A stretch of 64,000 nucleotides of DNA from Branchiostoma lanceolatum (lineage: Eukaryota; Chordata; Leptocardii; Amphioxiformes; Branchiostomatidae), in the NCBI RefSeq assembly GCF_035083965.1, contig NC_089740.1:7499552-7563551 (forward strand), given 5' to 3'. Below, one piece after another: positions 25,646-37,500 of the stretch. How positions within the stretch are numbered: position 1 is the stretch's first letter; every line of letters begins with the position of its first letter. The notes beneath the pieces were generated by a model. The model did no database searches. It was given only the letters and a program-made list of their open reading frames with translations, and was not told the origin of the DNA. A program made the position numbers and the translations under genes.

Positions 25646-28422
25646 AGTCTTGTAAATTTCTCTAGTTTTTCCTCATTTCTTGACAAAATATGACACATTT
25701 ATGTCGAAGACAAACAAACAGAACTAAAAATAATACCTCATGGAGGTAAAATTGTGTATTCTGCTTATCACTCAGAAATTATAAAAAAGAGCACTCGCCA
25801 CTGCCCCCTTCTGTAGTGCTTGGTTATCTGTGTGGCCCAAGGGCTCTAGAAGCTGATGGGCGCGACCATGTGCACCAAATGGTGAGGGATACCGGATTCA
25901 GACCTTTAAACCATATACATACAACCCCCTTTCAAAATAAGATAGCAAAATATGTATTATTATCTGATATACATTGAAATCTTTATTGACACAACAAAAG
26001 TACAGCGACTTTCGTAAGGTCTACTACATCTATACATACAAACAGTAAAGTGGATACACATGAATTAACCTATACATAAATGTATATGAATATGATATAT
26101 ACATAAATGAAGGATCCCAACTGTGTCGACCTATAGATTCGAAGGTACATCCTGTGGGAAGTTACTGTCTATTGCATATTTCCACGTGAATGACTCTGAA
26201 AATGCCAAATGCAATTCATGGACGGTCTTTGAGTACCATACGACCGGAGGGCACTAGTGTTTAGGGTTGCTATATGTTCCAGAAAATGCGTTGGTGATCA
26301 TGTATTCTAGTCATGTAGATAAATGTACATTACTAGTGGGAACTTTCTGATGTGAATTCCAAGACGCCTTGACGGGCAGAAGGGTGTAATGAAATGGAAC
26401 TAAGAAGTTCATAAATCCTTATGGGGTTACGGTATGGTAATATAATTGAAAGATTTACAGTTGCACGGTTACGATGCAAACTAGTAGAAAGAGAGTGGGA
26501 GGGGGGCACTAATTCAACACTCCCCACATCCGAATGACCTTGCCGCCTTTGTATACCTGGTACTGTAGTACTGTACAAAATTTGATACTGACAAAAACAA
26601 CATGTTAATGTAAAGTATTAAAACGATAAGAAATCGAAAACCCATACTTGATAATCAGATATGCTAGAGCACCGTAATAGCAATAATTTATCTCAACAAA
26701 CAACCGATTAGATACAATGTATGTGTATGATGTGATGTCGTTCAATCCATCATCAGACAAAGACATCATCGCGCTGACATTACATGTCCCTAATCTATCT
26801 CTTTCTCTCTCTTGTGTCCTATCTAATAATAATCTATAAAGTATGAATAATTCATGATCCCAAAGGGCTGTTCACCGATAAAAACACGTGTCAAAGTTAC
26901 TTTGTATCGTTAGCAACGTTGTGTGGGTAGAGCCAGCATGCTTTGCGCAAGGTCCCCGACCAGACCTTGTGTGTGTGGGTTCACGTTAGTGGGGCCGCTG
27001 TCACACTGGAAACAAGACCTTGTTTCATTCTGTTTTGCGGAAAGGGATCTATACGTTAGCAAGCAGCACTGTCTTCGGTATGTATTTACGTCTAGACTTA
27101 CTTTTCTGCGCGAGAGGTGTAGACAATGTAGTGTTCGTCAGTGATGTGTCCACTATGAAAGATATATGTAGTAGGTGTGTGACTGTGGTCTGGTGTCCTA
27201 GGCATTTGCTCGGGTTCTCTCTTTTGAAAATTCCATTTTGGACGTGTACTGGGTAGGGCAACGAGTACTGGGTAGGGCAATTGGCAATGGGCACTGGCTA
27301 GGGCTACGGGTACTGAATAGGGCGTTGGGTATACAGGATAGGGCAATGGGTACTGAGTTTTGGTTACGGTTATACTGGATAGGCCTAGGGCTACGGGTAC
27401 TGGATAGGGCTACGGGTACTGAATATGGCTACGGGTACTGGATAGGGCAACGCGGGTACTGGATAGGGCAACGGGTACTGGGTAATGCTACGGATACTGG
27501 ATAGAGCTACGGGTACTGGATAGGGCTACGGGTTCTGGATAGGGCTACGGGTACAGGATAGGGCAACGGGTTCTGGGTAGGGCTACGGATACTGGATAGG
27601 GTAAATGGTACTGGATACGACTACAGATACTGATCAGGACTACAGGGATACGTTTACGTACTAGACAGCCCTGCTACCCAACTCATGTTTTTCGGCACAG
27701 AGTGAGCCTTGCGTAGGTTTTGCTAGGCTATCACGTACACTGTAACCTTTTGAAAAACACCACATGTCTGTCATTTCTTTTAGACTAAGCCTTGTCACTA
27801 TTTGTAGTTTAACGGTTTGAGGTATGGTGTCGAAAACTCCAATAAACGCACATTACAGTCTAAATCTTTTTTGAAAATGTTACTTAGCTTTGCAACACCC
27901 TATGATATACACAGCACGTAACACCTGTTGCTGTTGTTATGGGTGAACGACAATGTCAATGAGGTGAAATAAGCAGTTATGACAGGAGTATTGCATTTCA
28001 CGGGTAATGACTAATGGAAAGGGCCATTTGTCTTTCCATCATTCCGAGTGAAATGATTTGAAAGGGTACTTCATTACCGTTGATGACTTTGATGCTGCGA
28101 AGGATGAATATTTTACAGGGTTACTCTTTGTTCGCTAAAGCGTTCAAATCAGCATGAAATGATGATATATAATAAGTGAACAATTTGCCGCTATGGTGCG
28201 TGTGTAGATTGTCACGGAATGTTATTGGTAAGTAGGTAAGACAAATTGATATATCCCAAAATATACTATACTATACTAAAACATGCTATTTTCACTGTTT
28301 TCGCCGTGTCTCTGCTCCACAAAATCATAACACAGCGAATGTGTTTTTGTGCTACAGTTTTATCGGGTACTTAACCTTTAGCACACTGAAGTAGCCGTTT
28401 GGTACCCATTCTGTATTAGTTA
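25646..28422. other. No gene; minisatellite at 27.2-27.7 kb inside
   Basis: Non-coding up to the foldback element. The only structure I see is the 18-bp minisatellite. Confidence 0.45.
27236..27665. repeat. Minisatellite, unit about 18 bp
   Basis: Over 20 units of GGGTACTGGATAGGGCTAC with variants (GGCAAC for GGCTAC, TTCTGG for TACTGG). Confidence 0.9.
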
Positions 28423-28450
28423 CAGATTTAGGCGGAGCTTCCATGTAAGA

Positions 28451-28744
28451 CATCACGAAATCGCCGGCGAATGCACCTAGATACACGGCGACATGCCGAC
28501 CTGCGTGCCGATTACCGGCGCTTCGAACGTCCCTCGCTCGCACGTAAATGTTGCCCGACGTGTGTGGGTCGACATCACGAAATCGCGGGCGAATGTACCC
28601 AGACACACGCCGACCTGCGTGCCGATTACCGGCGCTTCGAACGTCCCTTGCTCGCACGTAAATGTTGCCCGACGTGTGTGGATCGACATCACGAAATCGC
28701 GGGCGAATGTACCCAGACACACGCCGACCTGCGTGCCGATTATA
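28451..28744. repeat. GC-rich tandem unit, left arm of the foldback element
   Basis: Three copies start at CATCACGAAATCG at 28451, 28573 and 28687 (spacing 122 and 114). Each carries GCGTGCCGATTACCGGCGCT or a close variant. The same three-copy block recurs inverted at about 30817-31110. Base composition is much richer in G+C than the surrounding sequence. Confidence 0.85.
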
Positions 28745-30810
28745 GACGAGCGATGGAAAAGGCAGCGCTCTTTTGAGGCCCGTGGCACCAGTGGTATGCA
28801 GTGGTACAGGTGGTTTTTATATTGAGACGAGCGAAGGAAAAGGCAGCATTTTTGCGAGGCCCGTGGCACCAGTGGTATACAGTGGTACAAGTGGTTTTAA
28901 TACTGAGACGAGTGAAAGAATAGGCAGCACTCTTCTGAGCCCCGTGGTATAAGTGGTACACGGTGGTATAGGTGGTTTTCATACTTAGACGAGTGAAGGA
29001 ATAGGCAGCGCTACTCTAAGGCTTGTGGTATAAGTGGTACACGGTGGTATAGGTGGTTTTCATACTTAGACGAGTGAAGGAATAGGCAGCGCTACTCTAA
29101 GGCTTGTGGTATAAGTGGTATACGGTGGTTTAGGTGGTTTTCATCATATACCACCGTGTACCACTTATGGCTTGTGGTATAAGTGGTACACGGTGGTATA
29201 GGTGGTTTTCATACTTAGACGAGTGAAGGAATAGGCAGCGCTACTCTAAGGCTTGTGGTATAAGTGGTACACGGTGGTTTAGGTGGTTTTCATACTATAC
29301 CACCGTGTACCACTTATGGCTTGTGGTATAAGTGGTACACGGTGGTATAGGTGGTTTTCATACTTAGACGAGTGAAGGAATAGGCAGCGCTACTCTAAGG
29401 CTTGTGGTATAAGTGGTACACGGTGGTATAGGTGGTTTTCATCATATACCACCGTGTACCACTTATGGCTTGTGGTATAAGTGGTACACGGTGGTATAGG
29501 TGTTTCATACTTAGACGAGTGAAGGAATAGGCAGCGCTACTCTAAGGCTTGTGGTATAAGTGGTACACGGTGGTATAGGTGGTTTTCATCATATACCACC
29601 GTGTACCACTTATGGCTTGTGGTATAAGTGGTACGCGGTGGTATAAGTGGTTTTCATACTTAGACGAGTGAAGGAATAGGCAGCGCTACTCTAAGGCTTG
29701 TGGTATAAGTGGTATACGGTGGTATATGTGGTTTTCATCATATACCACCGTGTACCACTTATGGCTTGTGGTATAAGTGGTACACGGTGGTATAGGTGTT
29801 TCATACTTAGACGAGTGAAGCAATAGGCAGCGCTACTCTAAGGCTTGTGGTATAAGTGGTACACGGTGGTATATGATGAAAACCACCTATACCACCGTGT
29901 ACCACTTATACCACAAGCCATAAGTGGCACACGGTGGTATATGATGAAAACCACCTATACCACTGTGTACCACTTATACCACAAGCCTTAGAGTAGCGCT
30001 GCCTATTCCTTCACTCGTCTAAGTATGAAAACCACCTATACCACCGTGTACCACTTATACCACAAGCCTTAGAGCAGCGCTGCCTATTCCTTCACTCGTC
30101 TAAGTATGAAAACCACCTATACCACCGTGTACCACTTATACCACAAGCCTTAGAATAGCGCTGCCTATTCCTTCACTCGTCTAAGTATGAAAACCACCTA
30201 TACCACCGTGTACCACTTATACCACAAGCCTTAGAGTAGCGCTGCCTATTCCTTCACTCGTCTAAGTATGAAAACCACCTATACCACCATGTACCACTTA
30301 TACCACAACCCTTAGAATAGCGCTGCCTATTCCTTCACTCGTCTAAGTATGAAAACCACCTATACCACCGTGTACCACTTGTACCACAAGCCATAAGTGG
30401 TACACGGTGGTATATGATGAAAACCACCTATACCACCGTGTACCACTTATACCACAAGCCTTAGAGTAGCGCTGCCTATTCCTTCACTCGTCTAAGTATG
30501 AAAACCACCTATACCACCATGTACCACTTATACCACAAGCCTTAGAGTAGCGCTGCCTATTCCTTCACTCGTCTAAGTATGAAAACCACCTATACCACCG
30601 TGTACCACTTATACCACGGGGCTCAGAAGAGCGCTGCCTATTCTTTCACTCGTCTCAGTATTAAAACCACTTGTACCACTGTATACCACTGGTGCCACGG
30701 GCCTCGCAAAAATGCTGCCTTTTCTTTCGCTCGTCTCAATATGAAAACCACCTGTACCACTGCATACCACTGGTGCCACGGGCCTCAAAAGAGCGCTGCC
30801 TTTTCCATCG
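28745..30810. repeat. 81-bp tandem repeats and nested hairpins in the core of the foldback element
   Basis: GACGAG starts units at 28745, 28826, 28907, 28988 and 29069, a constant 81-bp period. Further in, units are interrupted by short local inversions that place ACCACCGTGTACCACTTA against its complement, for example near 29150, 29300, 29450, 29600, 29745, 29930 and 30395. After the axis (about 29881) the array continues in inverted orientation. Confidence 0.85.
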
Positions 30811-31407
30811 CTCGTCTATAATCGGCACGCAGGTCGGCGTGTGTCTGGGTACATTCGCCCGCGATTTCGTGATGTCGACCCACACACGTCGGGCAACATT
30901 TACGTGCGAGCAAGGGACGTTCGAAGCGCCGGTAATCGGCACGCAGGTCGGCGTGTGTCTGGGTACATTCGCTCGCGATTTCGTGATGTCGACCCACACA
31001 CGTCGGGCAACATTTACGTGCGAGCGAGGGACGTTCGAAGCGCCGGTAATCGGCACACAGGTCGGCATGTCACCGTGTATCTGGGTGCATTCACCGGCGA
31101 TTTCGTGATGTCTTACATGGAAGCTCCGCCCAGATTTAGGCAGCAGGGAGAAGGTTAAAACATCACGAAAACCTCCTTTCCACATCTAGTACCTACAACA
31201 AAATTAAATCCCCGTGAAAATAAGTCACTTTACGGTAGTATCTAACCATACTTTCTTTTAGCTTGAAATTTCAACTGTCGTTTGGTAGAATTCATTCAGA
31301 AGCAGAATCTAACTGTGTCCTCTTTCCTATTCAGTTTTCTTTATTTTGTGTACTTTTACATTTAGACTGGATACAGTTTTTATTAATTTCTGTACCTTTT
31401 TTTTCAG

Positions 31408-31505
31408 GAAATTCAGTGGGAGAAAAGACAAAACAACGACATCCACCAATAAGAGAACAGGACAACCCTAAGTGACGTCACAACAACCCCTCTCGCACTT
31501 TCAAG
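31408..31505 (+). promoter_or_regulatory. 5' leader of the RGK gene: 3' splice site plus CCAAT and CRE motifs
   Basis: A long pyrimidine tract ends in CAG at 31405-31407, a good acceptor, so 31408-31505 would be the untranslated start of coding exon 1. The same 98 bases hold CCAAT (31446-31450), a full palindromic CRE TGACGTCA (31473-31480), and CAAGATGGCGG over the start codon, which resembles a YY1 element. They may instead be a TATA-less internal promoter. Both uses are possible; the sequence cannot decide. Confidence 0.5.
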
Positions 31506-34500
31506 ATGGCGGAAAAGGGCGTCCACTTTTTGGACGAGCCAGTCGACCGACGCCACACCTGTTTCCTGGGAATTCCCGAGGACAGACTGGCCTTGAAACG
31601 TCACAGCCTTCCCGCCGTTCCACAAATTCGAATCTCCGAAACTACCCATGATTCCATTTTTGATGACGAGGTTGATGACGAGTGGTGGACTGACCAATCA
31701 GTGTCGTCGATGGATGACCTGTTGGGAAAGTCTGTTCCAGAGTACAGGGTTGTGCTCATGGGATCCGCGGCAGTTGGGAAAACCTCGCTAAGAATAGAAT
31801 TTTGCACGACTGAAATTATCCGCGAATTCCTGGACGAGGACGACTCAATGATGCGTAAGTAGATCAAAAGTAGTTTCATTTGAAGCTCAATAAACAAATA
31901 TTTTGACTTTTGTATATATAATTGCATAAGTGACACAGCCTGGCATAAAATATTTTTTTATCAGATAGAGGGTAAACATGTTATCAAACGTCCAGATAAC
32001 TGTGTGACAAATGTAGAAAGCGATAAGTTAAGGTAAAATAATCACCGAATCTTAATCTGTTTAGTCGAAAGCCAATTTGCACATTAAGGCAGCTTAACAG
32101 TATTTGTCCTATCTCCAAATCGTCGAATCTGAGTATGACTACGTTATACAAAACCTAACTGGTACACGTCATCTTCGTTCGCACTGTCAGCAGTTGGAGG
32201 TCTCGCTTTATATTTGGAGAATCAATTTTGGCTAGAATTCAGACACAAATGGAAAAGCTGTTAAGTTCATTGTTACATAGTAATTCGGTTAACGCATTTA
32301 CAAACACGTATATTGCAAAATGACACGAACTATAGCTATAATTGACAAAAGAAATTTCCTCCAACATTTCCTTCATCCTTTTACTCAGTATTCACGACTT
32401 AGCTTACATTTCGAACAATCAACATGTTGAGGAAGTTGCCGTCGATGATTTGAGATTGCCTTCCCTACATATCTTGTTTGCATCGAGGCCTTTTCTTGAC
32501 CTCAGCTAAAAGGATTTTCCGGACTAGACCAAATGTATGGCGAAGAATGTTAAACATTTTCCTCAGAATTCAAAGCCATAGAATATATCTTTGTCCACAA
32601 CATGTCAAAGTTGCCGTCGATGATTTGAGATTGGCTTCCCTACATATCTTATTTGCATCGAGGCCTTTTCTTGACCTCGGCTAAAAGGCTTTTTCCGGAC
32701 TAAACCAGATCTAGGGCGATGGATGTTTAACACAGTTTTTACTGCTACTGACGTCCCATGGGAGTGATAATTGCCGGGCTAAGTACTCAGCGGTGCCGAG
32801 TTTCCGTTCGTCATTACCTGTAGTGGTGGACGCACGTCAACATGACACATTATTTGGCCCATTCCTGAACGTGCAATATCGCACCAGGCATCAGTCATAA
32901 TGACATTAATGGCTTAGTTTTCAACAGTTAAACTGAAATTCCAGACCCTAGATGTAAATTACACCTATACATTCAACACAAGTTATGCATCTCCCTTCCT
33001 GTTCAAACTTTGTCTATCAGTTTATCAACTGTAACGTCCAAATGTAATGGTTTGTTTAACAGCCAAATTGACATTTCAGGTCCTGAATATCAATTACACC
33101 TCCACATTCAACACAAGCTATGTATATCCCTCTGCGTTCAAACTTTGCCTATCAGTTAGTCAAACTTTAACGTCCAAATGTAATGGTTAGTTTTTAACAG
33201 CCAAGTCCCTGAATGTTGATTACACATTTCCATTCAACGCAAGTTATGTATTTCCCTCAGTACTGTTAAAACTTTGCCTATCCGTTAGTCAGCGTTAACG
33301 TCCAAATGTAATGGTTTGTTTAACAGCCAAACTGTAAGTGCAGTCTCTGAATGTTAATTACATCTTTACATTCAACACAAGCTATGCATATCCCCCTGTG
33401 TTCAAACTTTGCCTATCCGTTCATCGACGTTAACGTCCAAATGTAATGGTTGTTTTAACAGCAAAATTGTAAGACCAATCCCTGAATGAGAATTACGCCT
33501 ATACATTCAACAGAAGTTGTGCACTTCCATTTGTCTGCAAACTTTGCCTATCAGTTTATCAACCTAACGTCCAAAATCTAATGGTTTCTTCTAGGTGATT
33601 ATGGTCCAATTTACACACAAGTTTTCGGAGTCGACGTGGGGCTGTGTGTGAGGAGCTTAGGGCTGCTCAAATGAAGTTTCCCTACTAGAAAACGCTACTT
33701 GAATGGTTCCTCGAGGGTTCCCCTTGCACAGCCCTGAGTCGACTCCAAGTCGACTGAAAAATGCTTATATAAATCCAGTCTATGACTACAAGAAATTTTG
33801 ACACGATGCAACCGATACCTCTTGAACCTGAGGCAATGCAGCTGCCCCCTAGTGAGTTGATTTAGAGGCCAGGGCTGGCCGCGCATGTTTGTACTTGACT
33901 TTAGCACATACATAAAAGATTTCCGCAATTACATGGCCAAAATTGAGTTATACTCAAGAGTCTTCGTGGGGAATATTCCATTAACCCCAACAAGAGCTTG
34001 CAGATCTCATGCCTCCGTGAAAAATGTGTCTGTCTTGTTACTAATAGATTTTTGTTAATTAAGGTTTTCATTAACATTGCATGCGTCCATTGATCACTTC
34101 CTGGTAGTGCTGCGTACCGGTACTGTGTACCGGTACTGTACCGTAAAAATTGATTAGGTATAGGCCCAAAATACCTGATCATGAAGTACCAGTACTGTAA
34201 AGATATAAATTAACACCAAGTATGTGCGTATTTTGTCACTGATTTCCTGACCTCATGTAGTCGTGCAACATCAAACGTGACCAAATTGACACCTTAATGA
34301 AACGGAAGAGATGAAAGTTACACCAACACTTATGTGACGGATAAAACATGAAACAAGTCGTTATAGTAATGGTCTTAAAAGTCCATACACCGAAAGATAT
34401 GCGACTTTCATTTGTCGAAGTAGTAAATCCTTAATGCCAGGACATTCCTTGAGTTGCTGAAAAGATTGACGAAATAGGCCGAATAATCTGCCAGAGGGGT

Positions 34501-37500
34501 TAGTTATGAATTGACATTCCAGAAACCCTATCCTGGTAACAACACCATCGGGAGCTCCCCGGCATCTCTACGGTGTTGAGAGAGATGCCCACCCGCCCAG
34601 GTAGATTAGCGCGCACGGTGGTGGGTGATTTTAAACTTTTACGGGCTTGGCTTCGATTTGTTCGCACACGAAGTGATATCTCGATAGGCTAGTGAAAAAG
34701 ACAGACTGACAAAAACAGGCCAATGCTTAGTAGAGTGGGCCCGGTAGAACACAACTAAGCTGACACGTAGAGACTTGTGACCAGGTTATAGCAGCCCAAA
34801 AAGCCTCAGTATAGAGGCTACTTGCCTACAGTCGATCACTCCATCGAATTTCCGTGTCATAAAGACAAAAAAATGACTGTCCCTAATCTTTTAATCCGTT
34901 AATGGCATCTTGGATTTTGATTTCCTCGCTTCATTTCCCAATTGAGATCAACATGTCATGAGGTTCCATGATATACCTTGCCATCGTTGGCTAAGAAAAG
35001 TAAACCTTATAGAAAGTGATAAATGCAACAACTGTAATGAAAAACACAATTGAACACCTTTTGCTATATAGCCATGATGTTGCACAATTCTGGAACCAAT
35101 TTTGTATCCGGTGGAGAAAAAAAACACAGTAACATCTGACCCTGAGTGAGAAATTAGTAATATATGGTTTAACCAAAATAACATTGTATCCCCATCGCTA
35201 AGTACGTTATTCATACCTGTTTTGTACAGGGCACTAAACCCAATTTCCACTACTTTAAATGTCAACTCAAACAAAGATACCAATATATGTCAATGACGAT
35301 TGTCCCCTAGATGTTTTGTTAAACGACAAGCCATTTATTTTACCCTTCGCTTTCCTTGTTAATATGAATTAAGATGTAGTATTGTAAAGACGTTCTGCGT
35401 GGTTTATGTACATGTATTTATTGATTTACGGAATAAAGATTTATGGAAAAAATGAGGATCCCTGGCACATGGTCATCTGCAGCTTTAAAGGGAACCAAAG
35501 CAATATTAGGGCCCCATAAAAGGAAATTAAAAAATGCTGAAATCTTTATGATAGTGACATTTGCGCAATAACTTCACACTTTAAGCATTTTAAAACGGCG
35601 AAAAACGAGCCTACAAAAAAAACGCGACGATTTTCAGTGAGTTCTCACATCACATCAAAGTCGTATTTTGCATGATGAACATTGTGATAGTGTTGTTTGA
35701 ACTAATCATGTACAGAAGTTGACTTTCAAACTCCAATTTTCGGGCCCTAATATGGCTTGTTTTTCCTTTAACGAGTTCCTGGAACAGAACAGCGGGACTT
35801 AGGGTCATTGAATTCCCGGAACACGTCTGTTATATCATCAGGTTCATTACACACATATCGGACAGTCACATCATGATGATTATCTAAACTGGAGCCTACA
35901 TCAAAATCTCATTATCACCTTAAATCGATTTTTCGTCCTGTAATCAACGCTGTAACCTAGTCGATATCGAATTACACACGAAATGAATCACTGTAGACAA
36001 TCTCATTTTCTGTTCGTATGAAATATCTATACATAAAGTTTCACATAGATGGCAATTGAAATATAAAGATATTTCCTGAGAAACTGCATCAAATAACTAA
36101 TGATAAAGCCTTTTTTGGCTGCTTTTGGATATGGATTTGTAGCAATTAAACACGATGTCCTTGTAGATAGAGGACAAATTTGAACAATACATTCCCAAAT
36201 ATTCAGTGCAGTAATTGGGATGCTTTCCTTATTAAGTGCTTCCAAACAGAAAACGTATCATAAGAAAAAGGGGCGTGGTAATTAAAAATCGACCCTGGAA
36301 ACTCTAACTGGACAGCACAAAAGAATAAGCCTACTAGAGTGACATTAATAGGATATCAAGTGAATGCAAAATGTCCGCATCGCCACCCCCTCCCCCTTTC
36401 TGTACCTACTCAAAATTAATTACAGTGTTGATGTATATTTTCCAGTCGATATGAACGAGAGAACGTTCAGCGTGGACGGCATGGAAACCACCCTCCATCT
36501 AACGGACACTTCTGGTCACGTGAGTATCATAACCAGTTCCAAGGGTTTTATGTGACTCCCTGATATTATAGCAAATGCATCCCAGAGCTGGCTTTTTGCA
36601 ACATTCGCACGGCTTTACTTGGATGTATAAGGCTTACGGGGAAATGCAATTGCTATAGAAAATGCAAATAACTGTAATAACTAAAAACCATAGTGGTAAT
36701 GCAATTATTCAGTAAACTGCCTTCAGTCAAAGGTGCAATGTGCAATTCATGGTTGGTGTATGTAGATCGTGTAGATGTCATCATATGTAGATGTGTCGAG
36801 CGTACATGTATAGATGTCATCATGTGCAGATGTGTCGAGCGTACATGTTTAGATGGCATTATGTGGAGATGTGTAGAGCGTACATGTTTAGATGGCATCA
36901 TGTGTAGATGTGTAGTGCGTGGCTGCGTTGTTGCCACCATGTGTAGATGTGAAGATCATCCATGTGTAGATGCCATCATGTGTAGATGTGTAGACCATGC
37001 ATGTGTAGACTATTCGCTTTGCTATGTATTACATGCCGCTTTCCTCGCACGCTTCTGGCAGCTGTGTCAACGGTTGTGTGAAGACGAGGAGTCCGAGGTG
37101 AATAGAGTCATTTTTTTCAGTAACATAAAATTGTTTTTGAAGACTATCTTCCATACAAAACATTTTTCTTGTTGTCAATATTTCTGCCCAGATAAAACGC
37201 AGTGTTTCCCCTCTTTAAGCCATTTTTAATATTCATATTGGTTTGACAAAAAGTAAGATGTACTACACATTTGCAGTGAAATTAATCAACCATAGGCTAA
37301 TTACAGCTACTGGCCTTAGGTCCACAGCAGTTTAGTATTGTAAAGCTGCGGAGAACGAATATATTAAACGGATAACAAGTCCTTATAGTTCTCCAAGTAT
37401 GGCTACGAAATTTGCCTTCGTGGTTTCATCCATATCAACAACATGTGTGGGTGTATTTTTCAAGAAAACTATTTGTACCGAAAAACACTTAACTCAAAAC

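Larger units (their letters stand above)
28431..31130. mobile_element. 2,700-bp palindromic foldback transposon with 8-bp target-site duplication
   Basis: The ends are inverted repeats: GGCGGAGCTTCCATGTAAG opens the element at 28431, and its reverse complement closes it at 31130. CAGATTTA flanks both sides exactly (28423-28430 and 31131-31138). The element folds on an axis near 29,881, with a left arm of about 1.44 kb and a right arm of about 1.24 kb. Each arm carries, from outside in, three copies of a roughly 115-122-bp GC-rich unit and then many copies of an 81-bp unit (GACGAGTGAAGGAATAGGCA...). An 8-bp duplication is typical of hAT (or P) superfamily insertions. No transposase is encoded, so it would be non-autonomous. 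It ends 375 bases upstream of the RGK start codon. Confidence 0.88.
31855..36445 (+). other. RGK intron 1
   Basis: 4.6-kb intron, donor GTAAGT and acceptor TTTTCCAG. It holds the 175-bp duplication, the five-copy array, the 100-bp hAT-like MITE, and a GTACCGGTACTG-rich stretch at 34108-34200. No other coding signal. Confidence 0.8.

Noticed and set aside
28352..31185. ORFs of 70-149 codons in several frames
   Set aside because: They translate the tandem arrays of the foldback element, appear as mirror pairs in the two arms, and resemble no protein.
34948..35283. 111-codon minus-strand ORF, possible retrotransposon fragment
   Set aside because: I could not identify any reverse transcriptase motif on either strand; it is left as unexplained intron sequence.
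36693..37229. 178-codon cysteine-rich ORF
   Set aside because: It reads through the 39-bp minisatellite in RGK intron 2; the repeating CRCVERTC-like text reflects the DNA unit.
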